Positions 8,114 through 17,000 of a stretch of DNA of 19,627 nt are shown here, piece after piece. Origin of the DNA: DATKIY01 sp035543875 (GTDB lineage Bacteria; Actinomycetota; Actinomycetes; JAHEKZ01); the NCBI GenBank assembly GCA_035543875.1, contig DATKIY010000026.1:1-19627 (forward strand), read 5' to 3'. Position 1 is the stretch's first letter, and the number at the start of each line of letters is the position of its first letter. The notes under the pieces were generated by a model. That model ran no database searches. It saw only the letters and a list, made by a program, of their open reading frames with translations, and was not told the DNA's origin. The position numbers and the translations under genes were made by a program.

Positions 8114-9658
8114 TTATCGGCTAACGGGCGCCCGGGTGAGCTTTTCCGCTGGCCGTTCACTTTTTTTTGGGCCGACCAAAATGGGATCGGGTCCCAGGCC
8201 AAGTGCTGGGACGGTAACGACGCCCGGCACGGTGATTCCGACGATGGACCATTGCCGCACGGCGACGGTGACGAGGTCACGATGTGTCCGACCAATTTCG
8301 ACAACGGGGACGGCCACATCGGACAGTCGGGCGAGCAGCTGTGCGTCTGCTCCAGCCACTGTTGCAGGAGCACGCACAATCACGATTCTCGACCGCTCGC
8401 GGAGCGTGCGGAGGGCCGCTCCGATTCCTGCGCCCTCCAGGTCATCGATTTCTTCGTCGAGCTTGAGACCTGGCGCGATCACAGACAGCCCGTCGACTCC
8501 TGTGACGCTTCGGCTGACTTCTGCTAGTGATGCTTTGCCTTTCAACGCTTCTGCCAACCCGGGACCGTGCGGCAGTCCAGCCAGGGCAGGCGCACTTGAC
8601 GTAACGTCGGCGACCAGCAAAGTCGTCGTGTAGTCGGCGCGCGCGAACGAAGCGGCGAGGTTAACCGCGACCGCGTCGGCGCCGCTTCCCGGTTCGGGTT
8701 CGGCGATGACGATGATGCCGCCGCTGCTGGTCACGCCGCTGAGCAGCACATTTCGAAGTTCTGTGTATGCCTGACCACCTGGGCTATGCGCGGGAAGGAG
8801 CGCTGGGATCTCGTCCCGGCTGCCAGGGACGTTGGTGAGCACTGGCAAGCGAAGTCGACGCTCCAGGATTCGCCAGTCGTAGACCCGGCCATCCCGTCGT
8901 TCCAGCCAGGCCACACCAAGTAGGCCAATCAAGATGCCTAAAGCGAATCCACTGAACAGCACCAGCATCTGGTTAGGGCTGGAAGGCTGACGGGCAGCGA
9001 GCGGCTCGTTCATCACATAGCCGGGGTTGACTGTGGTTCCGACAAGCGAGCTCAGTCGCGCGTTGATGGCAGTAATCTCGCCGAGGATGATGTCTTGTTG
9101 ATCCTGGTTTCCAGGTGACTGCTTCGCCTGCCTTAGTTCGGCTTGCTTGAGCGCAACCTGCTGTTCCAGGGCTCGCGTTTGCGCGTTATTTACATCATCG
9201 GTGGTCGTTCTGCGGTTTTGCAGGTAGGCGGATGCGTAAGCGGCCGCTCCAAGCCTCGCCTGCTCAGCGGTGGACGATGAGAAGCTAATGCGCAGCACGT
9301 TTGTGTTGGGCGGGACGGTCACTGTGACGTGTTGCACCAGCTGGCCGACGATCTCCGGTGTCTCCAGCCTGGTTTTGGCGATAGAAGAGACAACCTGGGA
9401 CTTCACTAATTGTGCTTCGGTATCCAAGTTGATGTCGGAGTTAAGGCGCGCGTTGTCGATCGTGGTGTCTGCAGTCGCTCCCACGGAATTGACGTACACG
9501 GTGGCCGTGGAGATGAACGTCTTGGGTGCGATCAGCAGGTAGACCGAGGCGAAAGCAAGCCCGATCACCGCACCGAGCATCAGCATCCACCACCGCCGTC
9601 GCATGGCGTCGGCAAACTCGCCGAGCGACGCAGTTCCCCCGGTTGCGCTGTGCTCCAT
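8114..9658 (-). CDS. Wzz-like chain-length protein with degenerate BY-kinase domain
   Basis: This 514-residue polysaccharide co-polymerase probably sets chain length with the Wzy-like protein. It has a first membrane segment at 25-44, an extracytoplasmic region with a coiled-coil stretch (about 160-205), a proline-containing motif (225-228) before the second membrane segment (231-252), then a cytoplasmic domain. That domain follows the Wzc/CapB plan: AYTELRNVLL (297-306) and NLAASFARA (333-341). At the Walker A position, however, it reads AEPEPGSGADAV (319-330) instead of GxGKS/T, and the Walker A' strand is LLVADVTSS rather than VDxD. No C-terminal tyrosine cluster is seen. ATP binding and kinase activity are therefore doubtful. 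ATG 9658 has a GAGGGG ribosome site about 11 bases upstream. It is the first gene of the minus-strand block. Confidence 0.88.
   Translation of the reverse strand: MEHSATGGTASLGEFADAMRRRWWMLMLGAVIGLAFASVYLLIAPKTFISTATVYVNSVGATADTTIDNARLNSDINLDTEAQLVKSQVVSSIAKTRLETPEIVGQLVQHVTVTVPPNTNVLRISFSSSTAEQARLGAAAYASAYLQNRRTTTDDVNNAQTRALEQQVALKQAELRQAKQSPGNQDQQDIILGEITAINARLSSLVGTTVNPGYVMNEPLAARQPSSPNQMLVLFSGFALGILIGLLGVAWLERRDGRVYDWRILERRLRLPVLTNVPGSRDEIPALLPAHSPGGQAYTELRNVLLSGVTSSGGIIVIAEPEPGSGADAVAVNLAASFARADYTTTLLVADVTSSAPALAGLPHGPGLAEALKGKASLAEVSRSVTGVDGLSVIAPGLKLDEEIDDLEGAGIGAALRTLRERSRIVIVRAPATVAGADAQLLARLSDVAVPVVEIGRTHRDLVTVAVRQWSIVGITVPGVVTVPALGLGPDPILVGPKKSERPAEKLTRAPVSR
8161..8168 (-). repeat. 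A8 homopolymer at the 3' end of the Wzz-like gene
   Basis: The coding strand reads eight consecutive A (CCA AAA AAA AGT) about 15 codons before the stop. Losing one A would extend the frame to 8083, past the annotated start of the polymerase gene. Adding one A gives an immediate TGA. Such runs are uncommon in a GC-rich gene. Whether it slips is unknown. Confidence 0.6.
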
Positions 9659-9679
9659 GGTCGTGCCGTCCCCTCAATC

Positions 9680-9706
9680 ATTTAAGCGTGCTGTCAGAGT
9701 TGCCAA
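9680..9706 (-). promoter_or_regulatory. Possible promoter for the EPS locus
   Basis: On the minus strand TTGGCA (9701-9706) and TTAAAT (9680-9685) are 15 bases apart, with the -10 about 22 bases before ATG 9658. The AT-rich -10 stands out locally, but the spacer is short, so the call is tentative. Confidence 0.3.
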
Positions 9707-9880
9707 CCGCTAGCGGTGGTGGCTGAAGACTACGGCGCGTAACGGGCCGTTCAGTGCGGTGGCCAGCAGGCTTCACTCATCTGGCCGTCCGAAAGTCCGA
9801 AGCATGGTTACTTTGCGTAATCACCGTGTCACCCATAGCAAGAGGCCGTCGTCCGTTCGTTTCTAATCCCACGCCCAGGC

Positions 9881-9909
9881 TTCACGTTGCGGTGTTGAGC
9901 GGCTACTAA
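9881..9909 (+). promoter_or_regulatory. Possible promoter for the secreted PKD protein
   Basis: TTCACG (9881-9886), a 17-base spacer and TACTAA (9904-9909, followed by T) resemble a housekeeping promoter. It would give an untranslated leader of about 120 bases before GTG 10038. Motif-only evidence. Confidence 0.25.
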
Positions 9910-10037
9910 TGGTGCTTGCCGCACGAATATTTGCGTGGCCTCTCGTTGCTTCGGCTTCGTCTGGCTCGGGGTTCACAACGGGAAAGTGGACTTGGTCGGC
10001 GCATGCGTAATGGTGGACCTGAGGGGGAGACAACAAC

Positions 10038-12989
10038 GTGACACGATCAACGCGATCACCGCGATCAACCAAGACCGGGCTCAGTCGTCGACTTTTGAGC
10101 ATCGCTGCGGTCGCTGCGGTAGGGGTGTCAGCGTTCGCGGCGACGCCTGCCGTCGCTGCGCCAGCCGACGACCAGTTGGTCAGTGCCGATCCAGCGAACA
10201 ACACGCCTCGAGTTCTGACCAACCTTGATGGGTCGGTCAGCAAGGTCATGGCGATTGCTCGTAGCGGCGACACCATGATTGTCGGGGGAACCTTCACCCA
10301 GGTGCGTGAGTCTGACCCCGCAGCACCGGTTGTTAACCGCGTTGGCTTGTTCGCTTTTAACGCCACCACCGGCGCGATCGACCCGAACTTCAATCCCATT
10401 CTTGCTTCAAGCAGCCCCGACAAGCCGGTACAGGTCAGTGCCATTCAGGTCTCGGCAGACGGCAACTCCGTGTACATCGGTGGCGAGTTCCGGACCATCA
10501 ACGGCAGCGGTCCCGCGCGGCTCCAGGAGCTGTCGCTCAGCGACGGTCAAAAGGTGCCGTCCTTCAGCAACCCAACCCCAAACCTCAGCGTCTTCGATCT
10601 CAAGCTGGTTGGCAACCGACTGTACGTCGCGGGGTCGTTCACCAAGCTCGACACGACCGCGCGAGGTGGGCTGGCCTCCTTGGACGCGACAACTGGTGCG
10701 CTGACAGACGCGGTTACGACCTCCTACGCGGGTATCAACAACGGAGGAATCACTACCGTTCGCAAGATCGACGTCACTCCGACTGGTGACCGAATGATCA
10801 CGATCGGAAACTTCACCACCGTTGGCGGAATTGCGCGCAACCAGGTAGCCATGCTGGACACTTCGGGACCGACGGCGACCGTTGCCGGCTGGTCGACGAA
10901 CCGTTTCCCCCGAGCCTGCAGCTCCTCGTTCGACACCTACCTGCGTGACGTCGACTTCTCGCCAGACGGCTCGTTCTTCGTGATCGTGACGACCGGTGGT
11001 TGGGGCGGAACCGGCTCGACCTGCGACTCGGCGTCGCGTTTTGAGACGTACCGCACAGGAGTACAGGACTACACCTGGATCGACTTCACGGGTGGCGACA
11101 CGTTCTGGGCCGTTGAGGTCACCCAGAATGTGGTTTACGCAGGCGGACACTTCCGCTGGATGAACAACTCCTACACCTCTGATGGCCGGTCCGCCGGCCC
11201 AGGTGCGGTTCCACGCGAGGGTCTTGCCGCACTCGACACTCGCAACGGGCTGCCATTCAGCTGGGACCCCGGTCGTAAGCGCGGGATTGGTGTCTTTGAC
11301 TTCCTGCTCAGTCCCTCAGGGCTGTGGGCAGGATCGGACACCGATACTTGGGCAGGGGAAAAGCGTGACCGACTTGCGCTGTTCCCATTTCTTGGTGGCA
11401 AGAACCTTCCGACCGACAAGCTAGGAACTTTGCCGGGCGATGTCGTGCAGCTTGACAGCGACGCGGTCACTGGAACCGATGCGCGGGCGAAATACCTCAC
11501 GGGATCAGGGGTTCCGCTGTCGACGACTCCCGTCTCCAGCGAGACCTGGTCCAACGCTCGTGGGGCCGTCATGATTGACGGCACGGTTTACACCGGATGG
11601 TCGGACGGCACGTTCAAGCAGCGCAGTTTTGACGGCGTCAACTTCGGCGTTCCCTCGAACGTTGACCTTCATGGTGGCGGCTTTAGCAAGGACATACCGA
11701 AGATCACCAGTATGTTCTATGACCGCCGTGACGGTCGGCTGTACTACACAATGCCGACGGATCCAGGCACCGCCCAGAAGGCACCGCCGACCAACAACAA
11801 CGGTGGCTTGTACTACCGCTACTTCACGCCTGAGTCGGGCACCGTGGGCACCACGCGGTTCAACGGGCTCCGGGCGGCATCCGCTACGGCTATTGACGCT
11901 GCCAATATTCGCGGCTCGTTCTTGGTGGGCGACCAGTTGTACTTCGTAGACAAGGCTGGCGTTCTCAAGAAGATTACGTTCTCGCCGGGTCAGTTCGTTG
12001 GCTCAGCGACCACCGTGAACAGCGCCATCGACTGGCGTGCGAAGGGACTGTTTGCCTCGACGGCAGCGTCAGCGTCGGCGCCTAACACGAACCCCACAGC
12101 CGCATACACGGTTAACTGCTTCGGACTCGACTGCAGTTTCAACGGCTCAACCTCCAGCGACCCCGACGGCTCCATCGTCGACTACGCGTGGAACTTCGGT
12201 GACACTGGAACCGGCTCCGGCCAGCAGGCAGCACACACCTTCGCGGCCGGGGGCACCTACCCGGTGAGCCTTAAGGTCACGGACAACCGCGGCGGTACCA
12301 ACACGATTTCCACGAACGTCACGGTGAGCCCAGTCAACACGTCGATTGTGCCAAGTGCCTCTGGAACTTATGCGTCTAGCTCCAAGGCGACACACAACTG
12401 GACGGTTCCGGCCGGGGTGGATGCAGGAGACACAATGCTGCTGTTCGTCAGTGGTACGACTGCCGCCACACCAAGTACGCCGGCTGGCTGGACCCAGGAA
12501 GCGAACGTCTTGGACTCCGACACTCGTACCGTTGTGTTCAGCAAGACAGCAACAGGCGCGGATGCCGGATCGCCGCTGTCTGTGACCTGGTCGGATGCAG
12601 GCACCACCAAGTCGACGGGCACCGTCATGTCCTTGGCTGCCTACTCTGGAGTGGCGGACATCAGCTCAGTTGTCGGCGATGTTGAAGGTTCGGTCTCCGG
12701 GGCCGCAAGTCACGTGACTCCGGACTCCACTGTGGGTTCAGACGGTGACTGGGTAGTGTCGTACTGGTCGGACAAGAACGCGTCGACGACCGACTGGACG
12801 GAGCCGTTTGGCCAGTCAGTGCTGAGCGAAGCGATTCCAGCCGTCGCGGCTGGCAACATCCGTGTCACTGGACTACTCACTGATGACGGTGGACCCGCAC
12901 CAGACGGTCCGCGGGCCGGAATGGCTGCCACCGCCAACGGTGAGGCGACCAAGGGCACGATGTTCACGGTCGTACTAGCTACTAACTAA
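10038..12989 (+). CDS. Secreted beta-propeller-like / PKD-domain protein
   Basis: This 983-residue protein should be exported: Arg/Lys-rich N-terminus, hydrophobic core LLSIAAVAAVGVSAFAA (19-35) and a signal-peptidase site after AVA (about 40). At least five degenerate repeats of the form (V/L/M)Y(V/I)(G/A)GxFxxV, followed by a RxxLAxLDxxTG-like strand, begin near residues 80, 145, 195, 253 and 366. This resembles delta-60/beta-propeller-like repeats. A PKD (Ig-like) domain follows at about 683-766, with SSDPDGSIVDYAWNFGD and HTFAAGGTYPVSLKVTD. A C-terminal domain of about 215 residues is unrecognised. There is no LPXTG motif or C-terminal membrane anchor, so it is likely released or held non-covalently. 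GTG 10038 follows GAGGGGGAG by 8 bases. The GT14 gene is 14 bp downstream, suggesting an operon. Function unknown; matrix or polysaccharide binding is inferred from context. Confidence 0.85.
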   Translation: MTRSTRSPRSTKTGLSRRLLSIAAVAAVGVSAFAATPAVAAPADDQLVSADPANNTPRVLTNLDGSVSKVMAIARSGDTMIVGGTFTQVRESDPAAPVVNRVGLFAFNATTGAIDPNFNPILASSSPDKPVQVSAIQVSADGNSVYIGGEFRTINGSGPARLQELSLSDGQKVPSFSNPTPNLSVFDLKLVGNRLYVAGSFTKLDTTARGGLASLDATTGALTDAVTTSYAGINNGGITTVRKIDVTPTGDRMITIGNFTTVGGIARNQVAMLDTSGPTATVAGWSTNRFPRACSSSFDTYLRDVDFSPDGSFFVIVTTGGWGGTGSTCDSASRFETYRTGVQDYTWIDFTGGDTFWAVEVTQNVVYAGGHFRWMNNSYTSDGRSAGPGAVPREGLAALDTRNGLPFSWDPGRKRGIGVFDFLLSPSGLWAGSDTDTWAGEKRDRLALFPFLGGKNLPTDKLGTLPGDVVQLDSDAVTGTDARAKYLTGSGVPLSTTPVSSETWSNARGAVMIDGTVYTGWSDGTFKQRSFDGVNFGVPSNVDLHGGGFSKDIPKITSMFYDRRDGRLYYTMPTDPGTAQKAPPTNNNGGLYYRYFTPESGTVGTTRFNGLRAASATAIDAANIRGSFLVGDQLYFVDKAGVLKKITFSPGQFVGSATTVNSAIDWRAKGLFASTAASASAPNTNPTAAYTVNCFGLDCSFNGSTSSDPDGSIVDYAWNFGDTGTGSGQQAAHTFAAGGTYPVSLKVTDNRGGTNTISTNVTVSPVNTSIVPSASGTYASSSKATHNWTVPAGVDAGDTMLLFVSGTTAATPSTPAGWTQEANVLDSDTRTVVFSKTATGADAGSPLSVTWSDAGTTKSTGTVMSLAAYSGVADISSVVGDVEGSVSGAASHVTPDSTVGSDGDWVVSYWSDKNASTTDWTEPFGQSVLSEAIPAVAAGNIRVTGLLTDDGGPAPDGPRAGMAATANGEATKGTMFTVVLATN

Positions 12990-13003
12990 GCGAGGTTGTC
13001 GGG

Positions 13004-13951
13004 GTGACCACCGTCGCTTACCACTTGGAGACCCACCGTAGTCCGCGTCAGGTTGAGCGGTTGGTTACAACTCTGCTGCGTTGGGCTCCGGATGCGATCG
13101 TGGTGATCAGCCACGACGAGCGCAGTGAGCCGCTGGATCTGCAACTGCTGAACAAGCTTGGCGCGGTGGTCCATCATGCTCAGGGCGGCTACAGCGATAT
13201 GTCGCACGCTCGGCGCTGGCTAAGCACAGTGGACTGGTTGTACGACGAAGGAATCTCGTTCGACTGGGTGTCGAACCTGTCAGGTCAGGACTATCCCGTA
13301 CGCCCGCTCGACCTAGTGCATGCGGAGCTTGCGAGCTCCACTGCTGACGCGTACTTGGAGACCTTTGATGTGTTCGACCCGTCACAGACGCCGTGGGGTG
13401 TAGCGCGGGGCAAGACGCGCTACACCTTTCACCATCGTCGACTGCGTCGACTGAGCCAGCGCCAAATGTCGATGCTGCGCCCGGTCCAAGCGTTGAATCG
13501 AATGCAGCCTTGGTTTCGGCTGACGACTGCCACTGGGCTTACGGTCGGACGCCGAGCTCCTGCTCCGTGGGGTAGTTCAATGAAGCTGTACGGCGGTTCA
13601 TTCTTCACGACGCTCCGTCAGTCGGCTGTTGACCACGTGCGGACGTTCGTCAAGTCTGAGCCGGAGGTCATCGACTTCCTCGGGGGCGCACTGGCGCCGG
13701 CAGAGGTCTTCTTCCAAACCGCGCTGGGTTGGAGGGGCGAGAACCTAACGGTGGTCAACGACTGTCGGCGCTACTTCGATTTTTCGCAAACTCGGTTCAA
13801 CCACCCGCGAACGTTGACGAGAAGCGATCTTTCTGCGGTGTACGACAGTGGAAAGGACTTCGCGCGAAAGTTCGATCTCGGTCTCGATGCCGGCATCCTC
13901 GACGTCATCGACCGGCACCTCGAGCAGGTCTCGGCAGAAGCCGTAGGCTAA
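13004..13951 (+). CDS. GT14-type (core-2/I-branching-like) glycosyltransferase
   Basis: This 315-residue protein resembles the core-2/I-branching beta-1,6-N-acetylglucosaminyltransferase family. It begins with a short strand, MTTVAYHLETH. It has the family hallmark FDWVSNLSGQDYPVRPLD at about 86-103, and a later WGSSMKLYGGSFFTTLRQSAVD segment (positions about 189-210; key residues W, G, S, F), as in bacterial members. No signal peptide or membrane segment is seen, so it probably acts in the cytoplasm. GTG 13004 has GCGAGG about 9 bases upstream, just after the stop of the secreted PKD protein gene, and the two are likely co-transcribed. It probably adds a sugar to the surface polysaccharide made by the divergent locus, or to the secreted protein; the sequence does not decide. 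Donor and linkage are unknown. Confidence 0.85.
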   Translation: MTTVAYHLETHRSPRQVERLVTTLLRWAPDAIVVISHDERSEPLDLQLLNKLGAVVHHAQGGYSDMSHARRWLSTVDWLYDEGISFDWVSNLSGQDYPVRPLDLVHAELASSTADAYLETFDVFDPSQTPWGVARGKTRYTFHHRRLRRLSQRQMSMLRPVQALNRMQPWFRLTTATGLTVGRRAPAPWGSSMKLYGGSFFTTLRQSAVDHVRTFVKSEPEVIDFLGGALAPAEVFFQTALGWRGENLTVVNDCRRYFDFSQTRFNHPRTLTRSDLSAVYDSGKDFARKFDLGLDAGILDVIDRHLEQVSAEAVG

Positions 13952-13964
13952 GGCGACCCCTGAT

Positions 13965-13979
13965 CCCCCGGCTTGGGGG
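13965..13979 (+). terminator. Possible terminator after the GT14 gene
   Basis: CCCCC (13965-13969) and GGGGG (13975-13979) can form a short stem with a 5-base loop, followed by TGTTT. The tail is only weakly T-rich and the stem is short. It sits between the GT14 stop and mfd, where a transcript end would be expected. Confidence 0.35.
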
Positions 13980-14018
13980 TGTTTGCCATGCCTGGCGCGG
14001 GTTTGCTTCGGAGGTCTG

Positions 14019-17000
14019 ATGTCACTTCGCGGTTTAGTAGACCTCGTCCGCGCCGACCCTGCTGTGGCGGCCGCGCTGGAGACCAGCGGTGCGTCGAGTG
14101 CTCTGGACATCACAGCACCCGCGGCCCTGCCCCCCTTCTTGGTGGCGGCATTGGCCGACCGCGGCGGCTCAACGCATCCGGTGTTGGCCCTAACCGCGAC
14201 AACCCGCGAAGCGGAGGATCTGGCTGCATCGCTGGGGTCATTGATCGATCCGCATCTCGTCGTGGACTTTCCGTCGTGGGAGACGTTGCCGCATGAGCGA
14301 CTTTCACCTCGTTCGGACACGGTGGGGCGGCGACTGGCGGTGTTGCGTCGACTCGCCCATCCGGATGCCTCCGATCCAGCTGCCGGTCCGGTCGCCGTTG
14401 TGGTCGCACCGGTCCGGGCCGTGCTTCAACCCCTAGTGCGGGGCTTAGGAGATTTAGAACCAGTCGTCATGCATGTTGGAGACGAGCTCGACCTTGACCT
14501 AATCTCCCACCAGCTCATCGACGCGGGTTACGCGCGCACTGACCTGGTCGAAAAGCGCGGCGACTTCGCGATGCGCGGCGGAATCGTCGACTTGTTTCCG
14601 GCTGTCGAAGAGCATCCACTTCGAGTGGAGTTCTGGGGCGACACAGTTGAAGAGATTCGATGGTTTCGGGTTGCCGACCAGCGGAGCCTGGAGTCTGCCG
14701 CTCACGGCGTCTGGGCACCTCCGGTTCGTGAGCTCCCCCTGACCGAACGGGTGCGCGAGCGAGCGAAGGCGTTGGCGGTTGAACAACCTGGTCTGGCCGA
14801 TGTACTCGGCTCCTTGGCTGAGGGGATCGCGTTCGAGGGGATGGAAGCACTCGCACCAGTTCTCGCCGACGGCATGGAGACGTTGATTGATGTCATGCCC
14901 GTAGACACGTGCGTGATTGCGGTTGACCCCGAGCGAATCCGTCGTCGAAGTCACGACCTACTCGCCACAAGCGCTGAGTTCTTGGCGGCGTCCTGGGCAA
15001 ATGCGGCAGTCGGCAACTCCACACCCATCGATCTTGCTGAAGCGTCGTACCGCGAGCTCGCTGACATACGTGAACAAGCCATCCAACGTGGGTTTGCGTG
15101 GTGGGGGATCGGTCCATTTAGTACTGACGCCGGACTCGCGGAGTTTGGTGACGCCTCCGAGGCTGCCGACGGTCTCGCAACAGCAGACGATGGGCCGATC
15201 AATTTGGTGTCGACTGCTCAGGCCGCGACGCAGTACCGAGGAGAAACCGACCGCGCCCTCGAAGACATCCGGTCACTTCACGCGGATGGTTGGACGGTTG
15301 TTCTTGTAACCGCGGGCCACGGATCGGCGGAACGGTTGGCTGAGCAACTGCGCGAGGCTGACCTTCCAGTGCGAGTCGACACGAGCCTTTCGGGCGAACC
15401 AAATCCTCAGGTCATTCAGATCACCACTGGATCGCTCGAACATGGCCTCATCAGCGACGAGCTGCGACTGTTGGTGCTGACCGAGACCGACCTAGTGGGT
15501 CAACGCTCGTCGACCAAAGACATGCGGAGACTGCCATCGCGTCGCCGCGACACGGTCGACCCCTTGCAACTGTCACCAGGCGACTACGTCGTACACGAAC
15601 AACACGGCGTTGGTCGATACGTCGAGATGATGCGTCGCGAGGTTCAGGGGTCCACCCGCGAGTACTTGGTCATCGAGTACGCGCCTGCGAAAAGGGGACA
15701 GCCGGGAGATCGGTTGTTCGTTCCCACCGAACAACTCGACCAAATCACCAGGTATGTGGGTGGTGAGGCCCCATCACTCCATCGGCTTGGCGGAGCGGAC
15801 TGGGCGAAGACCAAGGGCCGAGCTCGCAAGGCAGTGCGTCAGATTGCAGCCGAACTGATTCGCCTGTACTCGGCGCGACTCGCCGCGCCCGGCTACGCCT
15901 TCGGCCCCGACACCCCCTGGCAGCGTGAGCTGGAGGACGCCTTTCCTTACGTTGAAACGCCGGACCAGCTGGCCTGCATCAACGAGGTAAAGCAGGACAT
16001 GCAACTGCCTGTCCCGATGGATCGCCTGGTGTGTGGTGATGTCGGGTACGGAAAGACCGAGATAGCCGTGCGCGCTGCATTCAAGGCGGTCCAGGACGGA
16101 AAGCAGGTCGCCATCCTGGTTCCGACGACCCTGCTCGTGCAGCAGCACCTCAACACTTTTGGTGAACGATTCGCAACGTTTCCGGTTGTTGTCAAACCGC
16201 TGTCGCGATTCCAGTCCGACCGTGAGGCCAAGCAAGTGTTGGCCGACATCGAGGCAGGCACGGTCGACATCGTGATTGGGACGCATCGACTTCTGCAGGC
16301 GAGCACTCGGTTCAAAGACCTTGGGTTGGTCGTTGTCGACGAAGAACAACGGTTCGGAGTGGAGCACAAGGAGCATTTGAAAGCACTTCGCACTCATGTC
16401 GACGTTCTCACTATGTCTGCGACACCGATCCCACGCACGCTTGAAATGGCGGTCAGCGGTATCCGGGAGATGTCGACGATTTTGACGCCGCCGGAGGAAA
16501 GACACCCGGTTCTGACCTTTGTCGGCGCGTATGAGGAGAAGCAGATTGCGGCTGCGGTCCGACGTGAGTTGCTGCGCGAGGGCCAGGTGTTCTACGTACA
16601 CAATCGCGTCGAATCCATCGACAAAGCGGCCTCACGTATTCGCGGCCTGGTGCCGGAGGCTCGCGTCGAAGTGGCGCATGGCCAGATGTCGGAGGACGCA
16701 CTCGAACAGATCATCGTCGACTTCTGGGACAAACGATTCGACGTTTTGGTGTGTACGACGATCGTTGAGTCAGGCTTGGACATCAGCAATGCAAATACGC
16801 TCATCGTGGAACGATCGGAGGTGCTGGGGCTTTCTCAGCTTCATCAGCTCCGAGGGCGTGTGGGCCGGGGTCGCGACCGGGGGTACGCGTACTTCTTGTA
16901 TCCGGCAGAGAAGCCGCTGACTGAGCTGGCACACGATCGGCTCGCCACAATCGCCCAACACACTGACCTTGGTTCTGGGATGGCCGTCGCAATGAAGGAC

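Larger units (their letters stand above)
9659..10037. other. Divergent intergenic region between EPS locus and secreted-protein gene
   Basis: This 379-bp stretch has no convincing gene. The ORFs crossing it lack ribosome sites and recognisable sequence. It must carry the promoters for both divergent units. I see weak promoter-like pairs on each strand (listed separately), a GAGGGGGAG ribosome site at 10021-10029 serving GTG 10038, and a loose inverted repeat around 9806-9825. No riboswitch or sRNA was recognised. Confidence 0.6.

Noticed and set aside
9800..9830. ACGCAAAG on the minus strand, recalling part of the GEMM c-di-GMP riboswitch
   Set aside because: Flanking GG/CC pairs and the second conserved stem of that riboswitch are absent. 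The match is short and probably chance.
9863..10444. 193-codon minus-strand open frame across the divergent intergenic region
   Set aside because: It overlaps the signal-peptide region of a well-supported gene, has no ribosome site and shows no domain.
15774..16601. 275-codon minus-strand open frame inside mfd
   Set aside because: Antisense to the conserved helicase core of mfd; no family features.
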